Assembly (NCBI RefSeq): GCF_014750685.1 | Contig: NZ_JAAXGE010000002.1 | Coordinates: forward strand, 310,001-374,000 | Direction: 5' to 3' | From: Bacteroides sp. GM023 | GTDB taxonomy: Bacteria; Bacteroidota; Bacteroidia; Bacteroidales; Bacteroidaceae | DNA: 64,000 bases | In this document: positions 59,372 through 64,000 of the stretch, in pieces | Layout: every line of letters begins with the position of its first letter | How positions within the stretch are numbered: the stretch's first letter is position 1 | Program-made: the position numbers and the translations under genes | The notes under the pieces: generated by a model | The model's database searches: none | What the model was told of the DNA's origin: nothing | What the model saw: only the letters and a program-made list of their open reading frames with translations

Positions 59372-61069
59372 TTATTGAACTTTTGAGTAATCGTAATCTT
59401 TCTTCTGCCAGTACATATCAAATTCAATCGAGCTGGATGAAGGAGCATTGGTGTTATTCCACATCTTAAAATCAACAGTCTTTATATGCAACAGCCCAAT
59501 ACGTTTCACATTCTCTGCAACATTGGATGTCGAACCATTTACATTGTAATAAAGAATCAATATGACAGCATCTACAGTCGCTTTCTTCTCTACGCCAACC
59601 GTAAAGATTCCATTTGCCCAAACATCTGTATTAAGGGATGTTTTCATACTTGCAATACTTATTTCACCACAAGTCTTAGCATCTACATCAATCGGGAAAG
59701 TAGCCTCATCAATGTTATCCAACGTACCGTTCTTCACCTTATCTGCCAATGCCTTGGATTTGGAGTTTGACGGATCAAGGTATAAGAAAGTCAATACAGG
59801 CGTACCGTAACAGTTTCCATTTGCTCCCGTCACCCGATACTCATTGGCTGAATTATTGAACCAATAGAAGTTTTTCAACTGGCTTGCAGAAGCTGCCGGA
59901 CTATTAATCTGTAACTGTCCCGCATTTACACCGGAGAAGAAGAAGTATGGATTCACTGAATTATATTCACTTTCCGACACTGCCGGTTTATTGGCGGCAG
60001 AACAGGTCGCAGCTTGATAACTATAAGATATAGGATCTACTTTTTCTCTCCAATCCGAATTAGCATATACCAATCCCGTCTCCGGTGAGAAGAAGGATGA
60101 CATCTCTTCTACATCACGTCCTTGACCATACGCTTTCTTGTTCTCCCAAAAATAAACGAAAGGCACTTTAACCACAAATGCGTCTGTCAGAGTATGCACT
60201 TCGCGTCCGTCAAAATAAGAAATCTTCAGTGCCATCGTATTATCTCCATCTACATAGTTCTCTGACGAAGGTACGGCAAATTTCAGTTCATTCTCATTTT
60301 GAAGAGTAATATTACATTCGAGATCTCCTAATAATACCTTATCAATCTTATTCAAATAAGTACCGGACAACACGATGATATCTCCGATTTTTGCCGCTTC
60401 AAATGAAGAAGTAGTGACATTCGGTTCATAACGGGCTACAACCATCTGCGGTGCAGATTCAAGCGGAGTTTCTACTTCCGATGTTCCATTAAAGTATTTA
60501 AAGGTAATAGAAGCTTTATCACTTTCCACATAAGGAATCTTCACCAGGATTTCATTTTCACTTTGTGAAAGTATGGTAGCTTCGTTACCGGTCGTATGTC
60601 CTTCGGCTGTAAAGAGTACGGCACTAATCACATTCATATGGGTTCCTGAAAGCAGGAGCTTATTACCCATCTCTACTTCGGTAGGCATTCCTGTCGCAGA
60701 GATGGCAGGAGCCGGATATTCAATCGTAAAATTAGCTTCTGATACACCATCGCCAATCGAATTGCTCAATACAATCTTTCCGCTTTTTGCATTACTTGTC
60801 ACTTTCAAGGACAAACGTTCGTTGGATACCTTCTGAAGGATAGTGACTTTCTCGCCGCCAATCGTTGCGCTGACTACATCGTCCAAATATTCTCCGGTTA
60901 TCACGATTTCGCTTCCTACACTCCCACTCTCCGGTGAGAAGGAAAGAACTTGTGGAGCACTCACCACAACGTCTTTCATAGATATAGAATCACAACTGGT
61001 CCATAAGATCATGCATACCAATAAAGATGCAAGGCTCCATTTTCTATATTGTTTCATATTCGTATTCAT
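59372..61069 (-). CDS. TIG-domain surface lipoprotein (probable polyuronate-binding SGBP)
   Basis: The 565-residue lipoprotein (WTSC followed by DSISMKD) starts with three IPT/TIG immunoglobulin-like repeats (about 36-118, 121-210, 214-308; each begins with a pattern like SFSPESGSVGSEIVITGEYLDD), then a unique C-terminal domain of about 250 residues (310-565) rich in aromatic and acidic residues (VYFWENKKAYGQGRD, NSDWREKVDPISY). That architecture, and the slot after SusD, is typical of surface glycan-binding proteins, in which TIG repeats project the binding domain. The start may be the ATG five codons in (61057). Confidence 0.82.
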   Translation of the reverse strand: MNTNMKQYRKWSLASLLVCMILWTSCDSISMKDVVVSAPQVLSFSPESGSVGSEIVITGEYLDDVVSATIGGEKVTILQKVSNERLSLKVTSNAKSGKIVLSNSIGDGVSEANFTIEYPAPAISATGMPTEVEMGNKLLLSGTHMNVISAVLFTAEGHTTGNEATILSQSENEILVKIPYVESDKASITFKYFNGTSEVETPLESAPQMVVARYEPNVTTSSFEAAKIGDIIVLSGTYLNKIDKVLLGDLECNITLQNENELKFAVPSSENYVDGDNTMALKISYFDGREVHTLTDAFVVKVPFVYFWENKKAYGQGRDVEEMSSFFSPETGLVYANSDWREKVDPISYSYQAATCSAANKPAVSESEYNSVNPYFFFSGVNAGQLQINSPAASASQLKNFYWFNNSANEYRVTGANGNCYGTPVLTFLYLDPSNSKSKALADKVKNGTLDNIDEATFPIDVDAKTCGEISIASMKTSLNTDVWANGIFTVGVEKKATVDAVILILYYNVNGSTSNVAENVKRIGLLHIKTVDFKMWNNTNAPSSSSIEFDMYWQKKDYDYSKVQ

Positions 61070-61078
61070 TTTAAGAGA

Positions 61079-62596
61079 TTAATAACCCGTATTCTGTGCT
61101 ATGTCCGGATTGATATTGATAACACTCACCGGAATTGGTAGGAATGTTTGCCAATCTTCAATGTCATTCACCACATACGTATATTCAGAATAAAAAGTCT
61201 CGCTTTTGAAGTACTTGTTCACTGTTTGGCTAGCGTCTCCCCAGCGAAGCAGGTCGAACCAACGTTGATTTTCGAAAGCAAGTTCCAGTCTTCTCTCATT
61301 GCGTACAGCTTCCCTGAAATCATACCGATTGAAAAGGTCTGCCAACGTATATGTAGAAACACCGGCACGCTCACAAATCATATTCAAATATTTCAGGTTA
61401 TCAGCCGACGGGCCGGAGACTTCATTAGTCAACTCCGCATACAACAGAGCTATATCTCCCACACGAATAATCGGCCAGTCACTTTCACCGTCATACTGTG
61501 TAGAAACAGCGTTCGTGTACTTCTTGCAATAACGGCAGTTGCCGGTAGTCACCCATTCCTGCGTAGTAGAGTTGAAATACTTCTGCGCGATATTCACATC
61601 CAAACGCTTATCGGCAGTACCTCTCGTTTCATAAGCAGCAATGATATTATCACTCGGCGTATTGTAACCTAGAGACGCGCCTATAATCACATTCGCACCA
61701 TTATTGACCGGAGCAAACATATTGCCAAACGGTGAACCCAGCCCCACATTGCCTGAAAGATAACGGGCGGCAAAGATGATTTCTTTATTCATCTCGTTCG
61801 AAGTATCGAATACCTTATCATACGCCACCAAATCAGACCCCGATTGTGGATTACCTACCGCAGCACTTTCGAGAACTTCCTTGCATAACTGTGCCGCACG
61901 GGCATACTTGGCATCGCCTGACTTATAATGAGTGGCATATACCTTTGCCAACAGAGCCTTGACAGCATTCTTGTCTGCACGTCCCAAATCAGCGTCCGCC
62001 ATCTTTTCCGGCAACAATTCATTATCGAGAATCTTCTCCAAATCACCTTCAATCAGCGCATATACTTCTTCTACAGTAGAACGCTGCATATCGCGGGCCA
62101 CATCCGACGGAACCTTAGAAGTAACGATAAAGACCGGACCCCACAAACGAACAAGATTAAAATATTCTAAAGAACGGAGAAACAGGGCTTCCCCCTCATA
62201 TTGATTCCGCACCGTTTCGTCCTCTATTATATCAAGATATGAAATCACATTATTGACACGGGCAATGGTTGCGTAACAGGAGTTCCAGTAATCTTCCACC
62301 CATTGATGTTCCGCTACGATAGTACCCTGGTCCAGTTGTTCCACCAACTTCGTGGTACTGGCAGAAGAACCCGTGGCATACATACGTCCGTTGTCCGAAC
62401 GCAACTCTGTCACCGCCCACTCATAATACATCACGTTATGAAGAGAATTATAGCAACCAAGCACCAAATTATTCACCGAAGAAGCGTCTTTCACATATTC
62501 ATCCGCAGCCACTTCCGAATAAGGATACTTGTCCAAATCACAAGATGCAAACAGTAACGTTACTAACAGTAATCCTATATAATTTACTTTTTTCAT
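61079..62596 (-). CDS. SusD/RagB-family lipoprotein of the polyuronate PUL
   Basis: The 505-residue lipoprotein (FASC followed by DLDKYPYSE) is a typical RagB/SusD protein: DLDKYPYSEVAADEYVKDAS mature start, ARVNNVISYLDIIEDE, YEGEALFLRSLEYFNLVRLWG, DIALLYAELTNE and the C-terminal AVRNERRLELAFENQRWFDLLRW and INPDIAQNTGY. It closes the adjacent SusC transporter and captures oligouronates at the surface. The gene starts 13 nt after SusC. Confidence 0.94.
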   Translation of the reverse strand: MKKVNYIGLLLVTLLFASCDLDKYPYSEVAADEYVKDASSVNNLVLGCYNSLHNVMYYEWAVTELRSDNGRMYATGSSASTTKLVEQLDQGTIVAEHQWVEDYWNSCYATIARVNNVISYLDIIEDETVRNQYEGEALFLRSLEYFNLVRLWGPVFIVTSKVPSDVARDMQRSTVEEVYALIEGDLEKILDNELLPEKMADADLGRADKNAVKALLAKVYATHYKSGDAKYARAAQLCKEVLESAAVGNPQSGSDLVAYDKVFDTSNEMNKEIIFAARYLSGNVGLGSPFGNMFAPVNNGANVIIGASLGYNTPSDNIIAAYETRGTADKRLDVNIAQKYFNSTTQEWVTTGNCRYCKKYTNAVSTQYDGESDWPIIRVGDIALLYAELTNEVSGPSADNLKYLNMICERAGVSTYTLADLFNRYDFREAVRNERRLELAFENQRWFDLLRWGDASQTVNKYFKSETFYSEYTYVVNDIEDWQTFLPIPVSVININPDIAQNTGY

Positions 62597-62609
62597 CGTT
62601 CACCTTCCA

Positions 62610-64000
62610 TTAAAAGTTAATATCAAAACCTGCGGAGATAGTACTGGTCAATGGGAATCCACCGCGCTGATATCCCGAAATCATAGAGCTTGAGTACTGG
62701 GAAGAAGTAAGACGTGATTCAGGATTGATGCCTTTATAACCACTTCCCCAAATATAGAACAAGTTGCTGCCTGAGACATAGAAACGTACACCGGACAACT
62801 TCATCTTGCGCGCAGCCGCACTTGGCAGCGTATATCCCAGCGTGAAGTTTCTCAAACATGCATAAGAAGCATTCTGCAACGGATAGTCGGTCAGACAGAT
62901 GTCATAACCCAGTTTCAGATAAGGCACTTTTCCATTACCCGGATTCTCCGCGCTGACCCAACGGTTTTTCGTGTAGTTCTTATTCCATTTCAAGGTTTCG
63001 TTGTAATAAACGTCGCCATTGTAAACGTCGATTCCCTGTACTCCCTGAATCAGGAACGAGATGTCGAAGTTCTTGATTTGGAACGTATTTGTGATACCCC
63101 ATGTGAAATCAGGGTACGGGCTACCCAAAGGAACACGGTCTTCAGGAGTCAAAGAACCGTCGCCGTTCGTGTCTACAATACGCAATCCACCTGGTACGTC
63201 ATTCGAGAAGTGTGGGTTCGCATTAATTTCTTCCATACTGTTCCATACACCGTTTGTCTTATATCCATAGAACTGAATCAGCGGTGAACCAACTTTTGCA
63301 ATATAACATTCGCTTCTTTCTCCCTGATTGATAACCTGTTGTTCACCACCCAGTTCCAGGAGTTTGTTGCGTGACAAGGAGAAATTTATATTTGTATCCC
63401 ATGAAAACTTACGATTCTTAAAGTTGTGTGTATCAAGCTGTATTTCCACGCCGGAATTACGAACTTTTCCAATGTTATTCCAATAATAGCTATAACCGGT
63501 GAACGACTGTGTAGGCTGTTCGAACAACAGGGCACGGGTCACTGAATAATAAGCATCAATCGAAAGATTAATCCGGTTCTTCAGGAATCCTACATCCAAA
63601 CCATAGTTAAACTCATCCGTCTTTTCCCACGTGATATGAGGATTGGCAAGCGAAGAAGAGATATTGGCCGAACCGTTCACTAACTGCCCGTTTCCTGTAC
63701 CAGTCACATAATTCGCACTGTTCAACACTTCGAGGGCGGCATCATAACTGATACGGTTATTTCCCGTCACACCGTAAGAAGCACGGAGTTTCAAGTTAGA
63801 AATAGCCTTGATATTCTTCATAAACTTCTCCTCGTTCACACGCCAGCCCAGTGACACGGACGGGAACCATGCATTGCGATTTCCTTTTGAGAATAAGGAA
63901 GAACGGTCCAAGCGCAAAGAAGTAGACAATAAATAACGACCCAAATAGTTGTAATTGATACGTCCCAAATAAGACTCGAGTACCACGTCCGGATAGCGGA
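62610..64000 (-). CDS. SusC-type TonB-dependent transporter, N-terminal part outside window
   Basis: About 463 C-terminal residues of the barrel are present and the frame is open at the right edge. The segments YGVTGNNRISYDAALEVL, FLKNRINLSIDAYYS, PYPDFTWGITNTFQIKNFDI and the last strand ending TISAGFDINF are standard SusC barrel features. It is the first identified gene of the minus-strand polyuronate PUL and would import alginate oligomers. Confidence 0.94.
   Translation of the reverse strand, partial: RYPDVVLESYLGRINYNYLGRYLLSTSLRLDRSSLFSKGNRNAWFPSVSLGWRVNEEKFMKNIKAISNLKLRASYGVTGNNRISYDAALEVLNSANYVTGTGNGQLVNGSANISSSLANPHITWEKTDEFNYGLDVGFLKNRINLSIDAYYSVTRALLFEQPTQSFTGYSYYWNNIGKVRNSGVEIQLDTHNFKNRKFSWDTNINFSLSRNKLLELGGEQQVINQGERSECYIAKVGSPLIQFYGYKTNGVWNSMEEINANPHFSNDVPGGLRIVDTNGDGSLTPEDRVPLGSPYPDFTWGITNTFQIKNFDISFLIQGVQGIDVYNGDVYYNETLKWNKNYTKNRWVSAENPGNGKVPYLKLGYDICLTDYPLQNASYACLRNFTLGYTLPSAAARKMKLSGVRFYVSGSNLFYIWGSGYKGINPESRLTSSQYSSSMISGYQRGGFPLTSTISAGFDINF

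Overview
The window is chromosomal DNA of a gut Bacteroides, probably of the B. ovatus/xylanisolvens group. The genus call rests on four SusC and/or SusD loci (three SusC and three SusD genes, one SusC cut by the window end), a hybrid two-component regulator (HTCS), an ECF-sigma/FecR pair, many lipoproteins with acidic residues just after the lipobox cysteine (the Bacteroidetes surface-export signal), and promoters with the -7 motif TAnnTTTG. Species was not established. I see no rRNA, tRNA, insertion sequence, prophage or CRISPR array.

Layout. (1) 1-6972: the end of a glycan-degradation locus with a GH63-type enzyme (5' cut), a six-hairpin (alpha/alpha)6 glycosidase, GH97 and a convergent GH27 alpha-galactosidase. 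(2) 7097-13059: housekeeping genes (dprA, thioesterase, U32 protein, dusB, PAP2 phosphatase, epimerase). (3) 13209-25284: an ECF sigma/anti-sigma/SusC(STN)/SusD locus with no glycosidase; it carries a zinc metallopeptidase-like lipoprotein, a DUF4302-type protein, two BACON-domain lipoproteins (one ending in a FISUMP domain), and may handle peptides or proteins. (4) 25494-28305: rnr and a flavin-binding NimA/PNPOx-like protein whose stop overlaps the HTCS start. (5) 28302-44599: a complete HTCS-SusC-SusD-surface lipoprotein-GH5-GH3-GH3 locus that looks built for a beta-glucan; a tandem 21-bp direct repeat just upstream of the SusC -7 element is a likely HTCS operator. (6) 44857-47664, minus strand: CotH-kinase lipoprotein and cysK. 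(7) 47777-64000, minus strand: an alginate/polyuronate locus: SusC (cut), SusD, TIG-domain lipoprotein, PL6, PL17, KdgF-like cupin, ExuT-like MFS transporter, SDR reductase, PL38, two esterases and a PF14099 lyase-like lipoprotein. These form a coherent route: surface binding and depolymerisation, TonB-dependent import, periplasmic trimming, inner-membrane uptake of uronates, and conversion of the unsaturated monomer by KdgF and the reductase toward 2-keto-3-deoxygluconate.

The least explained structure is intergenic. Three unrelated sequences (5075-5162, 32584-32693, 54748-54835) are each built of imperfect units repeated with a period of exactly 22 nt, each unit partly palindromic and the first two arrays also folding into long inverted repeats. 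A two-unit version with the same 22-nt spacing lies directly upstream of the cysK promoter (47733-47766). They share period and architecture but not sequence, and no annotated feature type explains them.
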